From NCBI GenBank assembly GCA_902581145.1, contig CACHNE010000005.1, positions 1 through 64,000 on the forward strand: a stretch of 64,000 nucleotides of DNA, read 5' to 3'. The notes beneath the pieces were generated by a model. That model did no database searches. It was not told the origin of the DNA and saw only the letters and a list, made by a program, of their open reading frames with translations. Origin of the DNA: an uncultured Bacteroidota bacterium. Its GTDB lineage: Bacteria > Bacteroidota > Bacteroidia > Flavobacteriales > Flavobacteriaceae. Position 1 is the stretch's first letter; the number at the start of each line of letters is the position of its first letter. Made by a program: the position numbers and the translations under genes. Of the stretch, positions 48,827-59,126 are shown one piece after another.

Positions 48827-51580
48827 ATGAAAAAATATACAATAATTCTTTATTTACTAATAAGCTCAATGACATTTTCTCAAATAAAGATGAGCGGTAA
48901 AGTAACAGATAGTTTAGGTGCTCCATTAGAATTGGCTAACATCATTCTTATAGATTCTGAATCAAATACCCTTGAGACTTTTGCCATGTCTGATAATCAA
49001 GGGTTTTACAAATTAAATTTAAAGAAGAATAATAATTATAATCTCCAGGTTAGTTACATAGGTATGGCTACATTTTCTCAAACATTTAAATCAGGAGAAA
49101 CTGATATATCCAAAGACTTTCTACTTAGACCTGATAATCAACTTGACGCTGTCGAGTTGACTTATGAAATGCCAGTAGTGGTTAGTGGTGACACACTTGT
49201 TTATGATGCTGATTCTTTTAAAACTGGTACAGAGAGAAAGCTCGAAGATGTTTTAAAAAATCTTCCAGGAGTTGAGGTTAACGACGATGGAGAAATTGAA
49301 GTTGAAGGTAAAGCTGTCACAAAAATCATGGTTGAAGGAAAAGATTTTTTTGATGGTGATTCAAAAATCGCTTCTAAGAATATTCCTTCAAATGCTGTTG
49401 ATAAGGTTCAAATTTTAAAGAATTATGCAGAAGTTGGTCAACTTAGTTCACTTCAAAATAATCAGGATAATATTGCAATTAATATCAAGTTAAAAAAAGG
49501 AAAAGATAAATTTTGGTTTGGGAATATACTTGCAGGAGCTGGTGAATCACCTGCTGATACACAAAACCAAAATCTGGACCTACATATTTTTCAACCAAAG
49601 CTTTTTTATTATAGCCCAACCTACAGTATAAATGTAATTGGTGATCTGAATAATATTGGTGAACAGGCCTTCACAAGAAGAGATTATTGGAATTTTTCAG
49701 GTGGATTCAACAGGCCAAGTGGAAAAAGTGGCACAAATATTTCTCTGGGAAATAATAATCTTAGTTTTTTACAGCTTCAAAATAATAGAGCAAAGGATAT
49801 TAATACTGAGTTTATTGCAATAAATTCAAGTTATTCACCAGATAAGAAAATTGACTATTCTGCCTTTTTAATTCTGACAAATAGTGAGACTGAAATACAA
49901 CAAAATAACAGTACTCAATATGTTGGTTTACCTCAAAATATTCCAGATGAATTTACCCAAACAAATACTTCTCAAATTAGTGAGCTTGGAATTGGTAAGT
50001 TTTCATTAAAATATATCCCAAATGTCAATAATCAGCTTGATTACGAGATTTTAGGTAGATTAACAAATGAATCTCAAGATCAAAATTATTTATCATCCGT
50101 AATCGGAACTATTGATCAATTAGATGATGCTGAAACATTTAGCATAAATCAGAATCTAAATTATTATTACACACTTAATGAAAAAAATATTTTTGCTTTA
50201 GAAGCTCAGCATTTAATCAAGGATGAAGATCCTTTTTACAATGCTATTTTGGAAAATAACGAGAACTATCAAACTACAGCTACTGGATTAGGACTAGATA
50301 ATTCTCTTCCCTTTTATAATATTGTACAGGAAAAAAAGGTCAAGTCAAATCAATTAGATGCTAAAGTTGATTACTGGAATATTATAAATAAAAAGAGCGA
50401 TATTAATCTGACTTTTGGAACAATTTACAGTAAGCAAGAATTTGATTCAGATATTTTTCAGTTTATCTCCGGTTCAAATGATGATATATATAACCCAACT
50501 CCTTTAATAAATAACGGTTTAGATTATAATGATGTTAGCTATGTTTTTAATGACGTTTATCTGGGATTACATTACAGACTAAAAACTGGAAAATTTACAA
50601 TCAGCCCTGGATTTACAGCTCATTCATACAATTCTGAAAATTCTCAGAATGAGGATTTTGACGCAGGATTTGTAAATTATAAAAAATCATTTTTTAAACT
50701 TCTTCCTGATTTTAATATGATTATTCAACTGAAGGATAGCGAGACACTTAGATTAAATTATGCAATGAGAACGCAATTTACAGATGTTAGTAAAATTGCT
50801 AGAGGATTAGTATTAAACAACTATAACTCGATTTTTATCGGTACACAGGATTTACAAAATGCCATTACGCATAATATCAGTTTAAATTATTACAGTTTTA
50901 ATCTTTTTAATTACACAAATGTTTATGCTGGAATTAACTATAATAAATCTATTGATCAAATAAGAAATCTAACCAGTTTTGAAAGTGTAATTGCTACAAG
51001 CAGCCCCTTTAATTCTGGATTCGCAGATGAAAATTTATCTGCATACGGAAGATATCAAAGATCCTTTGGTAAAATAAGAGGGACTTTAGGAACAAACTTT
51101 AATTTATCTAAATTTAACCAATTCATTCAGGACACCACAAGGCCAAGTTTAAGTGAAACTTTCTCTCAAAATTATAATGCATCTGTTAGGACTTTATTTA
51201 AGAATGCTCCTAACTTCGAAGCCGGTATGAAGTACTCTGTCAGTGAAACAAATATTGGTGATCTGGAAACTAAGTATTTCACAGAAAGCCCGTTTATTGA
51301 AATAGATGCACTTATACTAAAATCATTTACTTTCAGATCAAATTATTCTACAACCAAGTTTAAAGATCAAAATTCAATTATTAACGATTATGAATTTTTT
51401 GATGCAGCTATTTCTTACAGAAGGGATAAGGACAGTAAATGGGAGTTTGAATTAAGAGCAACTAACTTATTAGACACAAAATCCCAAAGTCAATCAAATG
51501 TTTCTAATATCTCTGTTAGTACTAATGAATACTTTATTCAACCAAGATTTATCACATTAAGACTAATTTATGGTCTTTAA
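48827..51580 (+). CDS. TonB-dependent-receptor-like outer membrane barrel with carboxypeptidase regulatory-like domain
   Basis: The 917-residue protein has a signal peptide (about residues 1-19), an N-terminal carboxypeptidase-like regulatory beta-sandwich (KMSGKVTDSLGAPLELANI, residues 20 to about 105), and a plug-like region with LEDVLKNLPGVEVNDDGEIE and VEGKDFFDGDSKIASKNIPS. A large beta-barrel fills the rest. It resembles receptors that sit beside GLPGLI genes. No substrate can be read; the AlkB neighbour suggests a hydrophobic molecule. It starts three bases after alkB, so the three form an operon. Confidence 0.85.
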   Translation: MKKYTIILYLLISSMTFSQIKMSGKVTDSLGAPLELANIILIDSESNTLETFAMSDNQGFYKLNLKKNNNYNLQVSYIGMATFSQTFKSGETDISKDFLLRPDNQLDAVELTYEMPVVVSGDTLVYDADSFKTGTERKLEDVLKNLPGVEVNDDGEIEVEGKAVTKIMVEGKDFFDGDSKIASKNIPSNAVDKVQILKNYAEVGQLSSLQNNQDNIAINIKLKKGKDKFWFGNILAGAGESPADTQNQNLDLHIFQPKLFYYSPTYSINVIGDLNNIGEQAFTRRDYWNFSGGFNRPSGKSGTNISLGNNNLSFLQLQNNRAKDINTEFIAINSSYSPDKKIDYSAFLILTNSETEIQQNNSTQYVGLPQNIPDEFTQTNTSQISELGIGKFSLKYIPNVNNQLDYEILGRLTNESQDQNYLSSVIGTIDQLDDAETFSINQNLNYYYTLNEKNIFALEAQHLIKDEDPFYNAILENNENYQTTATGLGLDNSLPFYNIVQEKKVKSNQLDAKVDYWNIINKKSDINLTFGTIYSKQEFDSDIFQFISGSNDDIYNPTPLINNGLDYNDVSYVFNDVYLGLHYRLKTGKFTISPGFTAHSYNSENSQNEDFDAGFVNYKKSFFKLLPDFNMIIQLKDSETLRLNYAMRTQFTDVSKIARGLVLNNYNSIFIGTQDLQNAITHNISLNYYSFNLFNYTNVYAGINYNKSIDQIRNLTSFESVIATSSPFNSGFADENLSAYGRYQRSFGKIRGTLGTNFNLSKFNQFIQDTTRPSLSETFSQNYNASVRTLFKNAPNFEAGMKYSVSETNIGDLETKYFTESPFIEIDALILKSFTFRSNYSTTKFKDQNSIINDYEFFDAAISYRRDKDSKWEFELRATNLLDTKSQSQSNVSNISVSTNEYFIQPRFITLRLIYGL

Positions 51581-51635
51581 CTTTTCTGAATAATTCTTTT
51601 TTTAATTCAAGAAAAAGTTTTTCTTTACAGATTAG

Positions 51636-51679
51636 ATTATCTATTTAAATTTATTTACATAGATAATTTTCTTTTTTTT
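51636..51679 (+). terminator. AT-rich hairpin with T-tract just before ilvD
   Basis: ATTATCTAT (51636-51644) and ATAGATAAT (51659-51667) form a perfect 9-bp stem with a 14-base loop, followed by TTTCTTTTTTTT. It ends four bases before the ilvD ATG. The stem has only one GC pair, so it is weak. It could end the upstream receptor transcript or attenuate ilvD. Confidence 0.35.
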
Positions 51680-51683
51680 ATAG

Positions 51684-53363
51684 ATGGAAAAATTAAATAA
51701 ATATAGTTCCTCGATTACACAGGATAATTCACAACCTGCTGCACAGGCAATGTTGTATGCTATTGGATTCTCAGATGAAGATTTTAATAAACCTTTGATA
51801 GGAATTGCGAGTACAGGATACGAAGGCAACCCTTGTAACATGCATCTTAATAATATAGCTTTAGAAGTAAAATCGGGAGTTAATAGTATTGATTTTGTTG
51901 GCTTAATTTTTAATACAATCGGGGTAAGTGATGGAATTTCTATGGGAACACCAGGCATGAGATATTCTTTACCATCCAGAGATATAATTGCAGATTCTGT
52001 TGAAACAGTAGTACAAGCGATGAGTTATGACGGTTTAATTACAGTTGTTGGATGTGATAAAAATATGCCAGGTGCATTAATGGGCATGATAAGGCTAAAT
52101 AGACCATCAATTTTACTTTATGGGGGGACAATTGATTCTGGCTGCCACAAAAACAAAAAATTAGATATTGTTTCTGCATTTGAAGCGTGGGGAGAGAAAG
52201 TTTCTGGCTCAATTGACAATAAAGAATATAAAGAAATAATCAGAAAATCATGTCCTGGGTCTGGAGCCTGTGGAGGAATGTATACTGCAAATACTATGGC
52301 TTCGGCTATTGAAGCACTTGGTATGTCTTTACCATTTTCCTCTTCGATACCTGCCAATAATAATACAAGAAATAAAGTTTCAATCGAGACAGGAAAGTCG
52401 ATGAAGAAACTATTAGAAGCTGATATTAAACCGTTGGATATAATAACCAAAAAATCAATCGAAAATGCTGTAACAACTGTTGTTGCTCTTGGTGGATCAA
52501 CAAATGCAGTTTTACATTTTCTTGCAATTGCAAGAGCTGCAAAAATTGATTTTACGCTTGATGATTTTCAAAGAATTAGTGAAAACACCCCTTTTATCGC
52601 TGATTTAAAACCTAGTGGAAAGTATCTAATGGAAGATTTACATGATATTGGAGGAATTCCTATTGTACTTAAATATTTACTTGAAAAAGGTTTTTTACAA
52701 GGTGATTGTTTAACTGTAACTGGAAAAACTTTGAGAGAGAATTTAGATGATGTTGCAAATCTAAACTTTCAACAAGATGTAATCAGACCATTTGAAAACC
52801 CCATAAAAGAATCTGGTCATATAAGGATACTATACGGAAATTTAGCTAGTGAAGGTAGTGTTGCTAAAATAACTGGAAAGGAAGGGCTTCATTTTAGTGG
52901 TTTAGCAAATGTATTTGATTCTGAAGCAGAAGCAAATATTGGCATAAAAAATGGAAGTGTTAAAAAGGGTGATGTTGTAGTAATCAGGTATGTGGGTCCA
53001 AAGGGTGGCCCTGGAATGCCAGAAATGTTAAAGCCAACTGCTGGAATTATGGGTGCTGGTTTAGGAAAAGATGTTGCGTTAATTACGGACGGAAGATTTT
53101 CAGGTGGCACACACGGTTTTGTTGTTGGCCACATAACCCCTGAGGCACAGGTGGGTGGAAATATTTCTGTAGTAAAAAATGGAGATAGAATATCAATTGA
53201 TGCTGAAAGTAATACTATAACTTTACATGTTTCTGATCAGGAATTGGAAACAAGGAGAAAAAACTGGAAAACCCCTCCGTTAAAGGCTGAAAAAGGATCA
53301 TTATACAAATATGCTAATATTGTTTCTTCAGCTTCTATGGGATGTGTAACTGATGAATTTTAA
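51684..53363 (+). CDS. ilvD: Dihydroxy-acid dehydratase
   Basis: IlvD dehydrates the dihydroxy acids in valine and isoleucine synthesis. The 559-residue protein has the iron-sulfur ligands in [14 protein letters not shown] (about residue 120) and [16 protein letters not shown] (about residues 190-205), with the C-terminal [21 protein letters not shown]. It starts the ilv operon; ilvB follows in ten bases. An inverted repeat with T-tract directly precedes the start codon. Confidence 0.97.
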   Translation: MEKLNKYSSSITQDNSQPAAQAMLYAIGFSDEDFNKPLIGIASTGYEGNPCNMHLNNIALEVKSGVNSIDFVGLIFNTIGVSDGISMGTPGMRYSLPSRDIIADSVETVVQAMSYDGLITVVGCDKNMPGALMGMIRLNRPSILLYGGTIDSGCHKNKKLDIVSAFEAWGEKVSGSIDNKEYKEIIRKSCPGSGACGGMYTANTMASAIEALGMSLPFSSSIPANNNTRNKVSIETGKSMKKLLEADIKPLDIITKKSIENAVTTVVALGGSTNAVLHFLAIARAAKIDFTLDDFQRISENTPFIADLKPSGKYLMEDLHDIGGIPIVLKYLLEKGFLQGDCLTVTGKTLRENLDDVANLNFQQDVIRPFENPIKESGHIRILYGNLASEGSVAKITGKEGLHFSGLANVFDSEAEANIGIKNGSVKKGDVVVIRYVGPKGGPGMPEMLKPTAGIMGAGLGKDVALITDGRFSGGTHGFVVGHITPEAQVGGNISVVKNGDRISIDAESNTITLHVSDQELETRRKNWKTPPLKAEKGSLYKYANIVSSASMGCVTDEF

Positions 53364-53373
53364 TTAAAATATT

Positions 53374-55062
53374 ATGTCAAAAATTACCGGTAGCGAGGCT
53401 GTTATAAAATGTTTACTAGAGGAGCAAGTAGATATTATTTACGGATATCCTGGAGGAGCAATAATGCCTGTTTATGATGAATTGTATAAATATCAAGATA
53501 AAATACATCATGTGCTCACCAGACACGAACAAGGTGCTACTCATTCAGCACAAGGTTTTGCAAGAATTTCAGGAAGAGTAGGAGTTGCTATAGCTACTTC
53601 AGGACCAGGAGCTACAAACTTAGTAACTGGATTAGCAGATGCTCAAATAGATTCTACTCCAATGGTTTGTATTACTGGTCAAGTTAGTTCACACTTACTT
53701 GGTAGTGATGCATTTCAAGAAACTGATATTATCGGAATTTCAACCCCCATTACAAAATGGAACTATCAAATAACCAAAGCATCAGAAATTCCTGAAATAT
53801 TTGCTAAGGCATTTTACATAGCTAAAAGTGGAAGACCTGGACCTGTGTTAATTGATATAACCAAAGATGCCCAATTTGAAAAAATTAATTTTTCGTACAA
53901 GAAAATTGTGGGTATCAGAAGTTATAAGGCAGCACCAAAAATTAATCATAACAATATTAAACTTGCCGCTGAATTAATAAATAATGCAAAAAAACCTCTT
54001 ATCGTTTGGGGTCAAGGGGTTATTTTAGGTAATGCTGAGAAAGAGCTAATTAAATTTGTTGAAAAATCTGGAATTCCTGCCGCTTGGACGATTTTAGGAG
54101 CTTCCGCAATTCCAACAAGTCATCCACTTAATGTTGGAATGCTTGGAATGCATGGAAATTATGCTCCAAATATTCTTACAAATGAATGTGACGTACTTAT
54201 TGCGATAGGAATGAGATTTGACGATAGAGTTACAGGTGATATAAATAGATATGCAAAGCAGGCAAAAATTATCCACTTTGAAATTGATCCCGCTGAAGTA
54301 AATAAAAATATTGAAGTTGATGTTGCAGTATTAGGTGATGCTAAACAAACTTTAAATGAAATTTTAAAAATAACAGAAAACAAATCTCACAAAAAATGGC
54401 ATGAAAAGTTTAAAGAATTATACGAAATTGAATACGAAAAAGTAATACATGATGACTTAAACCCACAGAAAGAAGGTTTAACAATGGGTGAAGTAATGAA
54501 GGAAATTAATATTCAAACCAAAGGTGATGCAGCTATTGTTTCAGATGTTGGGCAGCACCAGATGATTGCTTGTAGATATTCAAACTTCAATAAAACAAAA
54601 AGCAATATAACATCAGGTGGGCTAGGAACAATGGGATTTGCATTACCAGCAGCAATTGGAGCCAAAATGGCTTGTCCTGAAAGAGAAGTTGTTGCAGTAA
54701 TTGGTGATGGTGGTTATCAAATGACTATTCAGGAATTAGGTACTGTTTTTCAAACAAAAGCAGCGGTTAAGATAGTTGTTTTAAATAATGACTTTTTAGG
54801 TATGGTGAGGCAATGGCAGCAATTATTCTTTGATAAAAGATATGCTTCAACTGAAATGGTAAATCCTGATTTTGTAAAAATTGCTGAAGGTTACTATTTA
54901 AAAGCTAAAAGGGTAACTAAAAGAGAAGATTTAGCTAATGCTGTTGAGGAAATGATAAAATCAGATGAACCATATTTTTTGGAAGTTGTTGTTGAAAAAG
55001 AAGATAATGTATTTCCAATGATACCTACAGGTTCTTCAGTATCAGAAATAAGATTAAGCTAA
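53374..55062 (+). CDS. ilvB: Acetolactate synthase large subunit
   Basis: IlvB makes acetolactate or acetohydroxybutyrate with ThDP. The 562-residue protein has the catalytic Glu in TRHEQGATHSAQGFARISG (about residue 50), GQVSSHLLGSDAFQETD, and the ThDP-binding GDGGYQMTIQELGT with NNDFLGMVRQWQ. Length is normal. It precedes the regulatory subunit ilvN by six bases. Confidence 0.97.
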   Translation: MSKITGSEAVIKCLLEEQVDIIYGYPGGAIMPVYDELYKYQDKIHHVLTRHEQGATHSAQGFARISGRVGVAIATSGPGATNLVTGLADAQIDSTPMVCITGQVSSHLLGSDAFQETDIIGISTPITKWNYQITKASEIPEIFAKAFYIAKSGRPGPVLIDITKDAQFEKINFSYKKIVGIRSYKAAPKINHNNIKLAAELINNAKKPLIVWGQGVILGNAEKELIKFVEKSGIPAAWTILGASAIPTSHPLNVGMLGMHGNYAPNILTNECDVLIAIGMRFDDRVTGDINRYAKQAKIIHFEIDPAEVNKNIEVDVAVLGDAKQTLNEILKITENKSHKKWHEKFKELYEIEYEKVIHDDLNPQKEGLTMGEVMKEINIQTKGDAAIVSDVGQHQMIACRYSNFNKTKSNITSGGLGTMGFALPAAIGAKMACPEREVVAVIGDGGYQMTIQELGTVFQTKAAVKIVVLNNDFLGMVRQWQQLFFDKRYASTEMVNPDFVKIAEGYYLKAKRVTKREDLANAVEEMIKSDEPYFLEVVVEKEDNVFPMIPTGSSVSEIRLS

Positions 55063-55068
55063 CTATTT

Positions 55069-55602
55069 ATGGGAAAAAAATTAATAAAATATACAGTTTC
55101 TGTCTACACTGAAGATAGTGTAGGTTTACTTAACAGGATTTCAGCTATATTCCAGAGAAGACACATTAATATTGAAAGCTTCAATTCATCAATGACAGAA
55201 ATTGAAAATGTTCAAAGATGGACTATTCTTGTCATTACATCTCAATCGTTGATAAAAAAAATAGTTGGTCAAATTAACAGACAAATTGAAGTTATTCAGG
55301 CATATTATCACACTGATGAAGAAACAATATACCAAGAATCATGTTTGTTTAAAATAAAATCATCGCTGTTATTTGATGACAGAAAAATTCAAAATATAAT
55401 TAAAGAAAGTAATGCAATTATAGTAACGGTTAACCCTGAATTTTTTGTAATTGAAAAGTCTGGCAGAACACACGAGTTAGATGACTTATATGAAAAGTTA
55501 AATAAATACGGGATTTTACAATATGTTAGATCTGCGAGAATTGCAGTAACAAAAGCTCCTTTAATGATTTCAGAAATACTAACAGATTTTAAAAAAAAAT
55601 AA
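55069..55602 (+). CDS. ilvN: Acetolactate synthase small (regulatory) subunit
   Basis: The 177-residue protein has an N-terminal ACT domain (YTVSVYTEDSVGLLNRISAIF and HINIESFNSS, residues 7-40) that binds valine in homologs, and a C-terminal domain. It is expected to stabilise and feedback-regulate IlvB. It lies between ilvB and ilvC with gaps of six bases each. Confidence 0.94.
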   Translation: MGKKLIKYTVSVYTEDSVGLLNRISAIFQRRHINIESFNSSMTEIENVQRWTILVITSQSLIKKIVGQINRQIEVIQAYYHTDEETIYQESCLFKIKSSLLFDDRKIQNIIKESNAIIVTVNPEFFVIEKSGRTHELDDLYEKLNKYGILQYVRSARIAVTKAPLMISEILTDFKKK

Positions 55603-55608
55603 CACGAT

Positions 55609-57078
55609 ATGAGTAATTATTTCAATTCACTTAACGAATCAGAGAAAAAATCACAGTTATCTAAGTGTAGATTTATGAATATTGACGAGTTTCAAAATGA
55701 AAATAATATTTTAAAAGAAAAAAATATTGTCATTGTTGGTTGTGGTGCACAAGGCCTGAACCAGGGTTTAAATATGCGAGATTCTGGTTTAAATATTTCA
55801 TATGCCTTAAGAGATAGTGCAATTTCATCAAAAAGAAAGTCATTTATAAACGCTAGTAGTAATAATTTTAAAGTTGGATCTTTTGATGAATTAATTCCAA
55901 ATGCTGATATGGTAATTAATTTGACCCCTGATAAGAATCATACTCACGTAGTTAACACGGTTATGCCTCTAATGAAACAAAATTCAATTCTTTCATATTC
56001 ACATGGTTTTAATATAGTGGAAGAAGGAATTAAAATCAGAAAAGATATAACGGTAATTATGGTAGCTCCAAAATGTCCAGGAACTGAAGTTAGAGAAGAG
56101 TTTAAGAGAGGTTTTGGTGTGCCAACATTAATTGCAGTACATTATGCAAATGATCCCAATAGTCAAGGGTTAGATTTAGCAAAAGCATATGCGTATTCAC
56201 TTGGTTCGCACAGAGCTGGTGTTCTAGAATCATCTTTCGTTGCAGAAGTAAAAAGTGATTTAATGGGGGAGCAGACTATTTTATGCGGTGTACTTCAGAC
56301 GGCATCAATATTATTATTTGAAAAAATGGTTAAAGAGGGTCTGGAAAAAAAATATTCTGCAAAACAAATTCAATATGGTTGGGAGGTCATTACTGAGTCA
56401 TTAAAGCACGGAGGTATTTCTAAAATGATGAATTCGATATCTGACAATGCTAAAATCGAAGCAAACAGAATTGCAGGAGAACTTAAAGAGATTATGAAAC
56501 CCCTATTTAAAAAGCATATGGATGATATAATGTCTGGAGAGTTTTCACAAGTTATGATGGAAGATTGGAATAACGACGACAAAAAACTTCTTAATTGGAG
56601 GGAGGAGACTGGTGAGACAGCATTTGAAAAAACACCTCCAACGAAAGAGGCTATTTCTAATCAAGAATACTTTGAAAAAGGAATCGCCATGATTGCATTT
56701 ATAAAATCTGGGGTTGAATTAGCTTTTGAAACAATGGTTGATGCTGGTATCATTGAAGAATCAGCATATTATGAATCTTTACATGAATTACCCTTAATTG
56801 CAAATTTAGTTGCAAGAAAGAAATTATATGAAATGAATAGTATAATTTCTGATACAGCTGAATACGGATGTTACTTATTTACAAATGAAGCAAAACCCCT
56901 TTTAAAAAATTATGTTAGTAAATTAAGCCTATTTTCTTTAGGCATAGAGACTAATAATAATAAAGAAATTGATAAAGACTTACTTAAAAAAATTAACTTT
57001 ATAATAAACAATCATCCTATTGAAAAGATTGGGCTGGAGCTTAGAAAGTCTATGACAGCGATGAAAAATTTATTTTAG
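55609..57078 (+). CDS. ilvC: Ketol-acid reductoisomerase, class II
   Basis: IlvC isomerises and reduces acetolactate with NADPH. The 489-residue length marks the long class II form, with two knotted C-terminal domains. Motifs are the NADPH-binding [18 protein letters not shown] (residues about 45-62), [20 protein letters not shown], and [15 protein letters not shown]. It shares one base with the GTG of ilvA. Confidence 0.96.
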   Translation: MSNYFNSLNESEKKSQLSKCRFMNIDEFQNENNILKEKNIVIVGCGAQGLNQGLNMRDSGLNISYALRDSAISSKRKSFINASSNNFKVGSFDELIPNADMVINLTPDKNHTHVVNTVMPLMKQNSILSYSHGFNIVEEGIKIRKDITVIMVAPKCPGTEVREEFKRGFGVPTLIAVHYANDPNSQGLDLAKAYAYSLGSHRAGVLESSFVAEVKSDLMGEQTILCGVLQTASILLFEKMVKEGLEKKYSAKQIQYGWEVITESLKHGGISKMMNSISDNAKIEANRIAGELKEIMKPLFKKHMDDIMSGEFSQVMMEDWNNDDKKLLNWREETGETAFEKTPPTKEAISNQEYFEKGIAMIAFIKSGVELAFETMVDAGIIEESAYYESLHELPLIANLVARKKLYEMNSIISDTAEYGCYLFTNEAKPLLKNYVSKLSLFSLGIETNNNKEIDKDLLKKINFIINNHPIEKIGLELRKSMTAMKNLF

Positions 57079-58085
57079 TGCATAATTTTATCGGATTAAA
57101 TGAAATAAAAAAAGCTAGCCAAATACTGCAGAAAGTAGTAATTGAATCTCCTTTCCAGAAAATTGAAAGTTACTCTCAAAAATATAATTCTAATATTTTT
57201 TTTAAAAGGGAAGATTTACAAAAAGTTAGATCATTTAAGATAAGAGGTGCTTTTAATAAAATTTCATCTTTAAATCAATCTCAAGTAATAAATGGAATAG
57301 TTTGTGCTAGTGCTGGAAATCATGCTCAAGGTTTTGCTGTAAGCTGTAGTACCCTAGGTTATAAGGGAAAAGTATTTATGCCTACAACTACTTCAAATCA
57401 AAAAATTGAACAAGTAAAAAAATTTGGAAAAACCAATGTTGAGGTTGTTTTGACCGGAGAAAACTTTACCCAAGCATATGAAAAAGCGTTGCAAGAATGT
57501 GATAAATATGATAAAACTTTTATTCATCCTTTTGACGATAAAAAGGTAATTGCAGGACAGGCTACACTATTTTTAGAAATAATTAGTCAATTTAAAGGTC
57601 ATCTTGATTATCTATTTATACCAATCGGAGGCGGTGGATTAATTTCAGGCGCAATAAATGTATTTAAGCAACTGAGTCCGAATACTAAAATAATAGGAAT
57701 TGAACCTAAAGGAGCCCCATCAATGTATAAATCTATTAATAAAAATAAGTTAATTACTTTAAGTAGAATTGATGGTTTTGTTGATGGAGTTGCGGTTAAA
57801 AAAGTTGGTAATTATAGCTTTGATTATTGTAAAGAACATTTAGATGATTTAATAATTTTGGATGAGAATGAAATTTGTAATTCTATTCTAGAACTAAAAT
57901 CATATGAAAATATTATTGCTGAACCGGCAGGTGCAATGTCAAGTGCTGCTTTAAGACATTACAGACATAAAATCATGAATAAAAATATTGGTTGTATAAT
58001 TTGTGGAGGTAATAATGATAATTCTAGAATGCCTGAAATAATAAAAAGAGCTGATATTTGGAAATCTAATAATCCAAAAAACTAG
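57078..58085 (+). CDS. ilvA: Threonine ammonia-lyase, short form without regulatory domain
   Basis: The enzyme deaminates threonine to 2-oxobutanoate for isoleucine synthesis. The 335-residue protein has the PLP-lysine in RSFKIRGAFNK (about residue 55), SAGNHAQGFA, and the phosphate loop IPIGGGGLISG. It ends just after CGGNNDNSRMPEI, the point at which biosynthetic IlvA proteins continue into an ACT-like regulatory domain; that domain is missing. It begins with GTG at 57078 and is the last gene of the ilv operon, overlapping the converging glycosyltransferase gene by 20 bases. By place it serves isoleucine synthesis. Confidence 0.92.
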   Translation: MHNFIGLNEIKKASQILQKVVIESPFQKIESYSQKYNSNIFFKREDLQKVRSFKIRGAFNKISSLNQSQVINGIVCASAGNHAQGFAVSCSTLGYKGKVFMPTTTSNQKIEQVKKFGKTNVEVVLTGENFTQAYEKALQECDKYDKTFIHPFDDKKVIAGQATLFLEIISQFKGHLDYLFIPIGGGGLISGAINVFKQLSPNTKIIGIEPKGAPSMYKSINKNKLITLSRIDGFVDGVAVKKVGNYSFDYCKEHLDDLIILDENEICNSILELKSYENIIAEPAGAMSSAALRHYRHKIMNKNIGCIICGGNNDNSRMPEIIKRADIWKSNNPKN

Positions 58086-59046
58086 TTTTTTCTTGCTGTC
58101 CTGTGAAGTGAAAGTATTTTTCTAAAACCAACAATGATATAAGGTCTTCTCTGTTTTTATTTTTGAATTGTACAACATAGTCATTGGCATTTTTGATAAT
58201 CCTTTTACATTTTTCAGGATTCTTAATGTAGTACTCAATTTTACATTCTAAATCGGAATAATCATCCTTTATTTCAATATAATGCTTTTCAGGAATCAGG
58301 TTATTTTCCATAAACCAAGATTCAATTTTAGGTCTAGGCATCACAGCAATTGAATTTGAAGACATTACCCATTTTAGATTTGTAGCAACATCAACTCCCT
58401 CCACACACATAATAAATTTATATTTTAAATGATCCTCTATTGATATTTTATTTTTTAGCCATTCTGGGTGTGGTGTATTCTTATTTATTGCTCCAAGATC
58501 GCATAACTGATTATTAAAGTATATTTTAAAAAAATCAATTCTTTTTTTATGCTTTTTAGTTATCGCAGATCTTCCAATTAGTTTATTTATTTTATGATCA
58601 AATTCATTCGAATCTTTTGTATATGTAAAATGCCTGATTTTGTTTAGTTTCAGCAAAATTGAATTTTGATTATTTTCATTGATTGGTCTACTTTTTACAA
58701 TAGATGGAACATCAGGGCTGTGAGTGATATCTCCAAATAGCATTTTTAACTTTAATCTTTTTTCAAAGAATCTAGTGTATTGGTAAGTATCAAAAAAATA
58801 AGTTCTATGGAAGTTTTTAATTTTAAAATTATTAAGATTTTCATCATCCTTATTTAGTTTAATTTCTTTGTTTAGTTTGTTGTAATAGTTTACCCTATTT
58901 TTAATATAATCAAAATCAAAATCAGATAGAGAGTTTAATTTCTTTCTTAAATTATTTCTGTATAAAAAATCAGGAATTAATAAACTTAAGTAATTTAATA
59001 AATAATATTTCTGCTTATTGTTGCGATGTCTAATACTTGAAAGCAT
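58066..59046 (-). CDS. Family 90-like (CAP10) glycosyltransferase
   Basis: From the ATG at 59046 (a TTG directly before it adds one residue) the product has 326 residues. The C-terminal half shows the CAP10/LPS-type pattern: YKFIMCVEGVDVATNLKWVM (about residues 212-231), SNSIAVMPRPKIESWFMEN, and HYIEIKDDYSDLECKI. No membrane segment is clear. Relatives add sugars such as xylose or glucose to capsule, LPS or proteins; donor and acceptor are unknown here. No other glycan genes are adjacent. It overlaps the ilvA stop by 20 bases. Confidence 0.75.
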   Translation of the reverse strand: MLSSIRHRNNKQKYYLLNYLSLLIPDFLYRNNLRKKLNSLSDFDFDYIKNRVNYYNKLNKEIKLNKDDENLNNFKIKNFHRTYFFDTYQYTRFFEKRLKLKMLFGDITHSPDVPSIVKSRPINENNQNSILLKLNKIRHFTYTKDSNEFDHKINKLIGRSAITKKHKKRIDFFKIYFNNQLCDLGAINKNTPHPEWLKNKISIEDHLKYKFIMCVEGVDVATNLKWVMSSNSIAVMPRPKIESWFMENNLIPEKHYIEIKDDYSDLECKIEYYIKNPEKCKRIIKNANDYVVQFKNKNREDLISLLVLEKYFHFTGQQEKTSFLDY

Positions 59047-59126
59047 CAAAAATTATAATTTATGAATTTCAAACTTAGTGATTTATTTTTTTGGAATGGA
59101 AATTGCTGATAGATAAATTAATTATC

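Noticed and set aside
51587..51683. Ile/Leu/Phe-rich open frame upstream of ilvD as a possible leader peptide
   Set aside because: It has no ATG, GTG or TTG start, and AT-rich DNA gives such residues by chance.
59091..59126. ATG start 12 codons upstream in gapN
   Set aside because: The extra residues do not resemble GapN N-termini, and the ATG at 59127 fits better.
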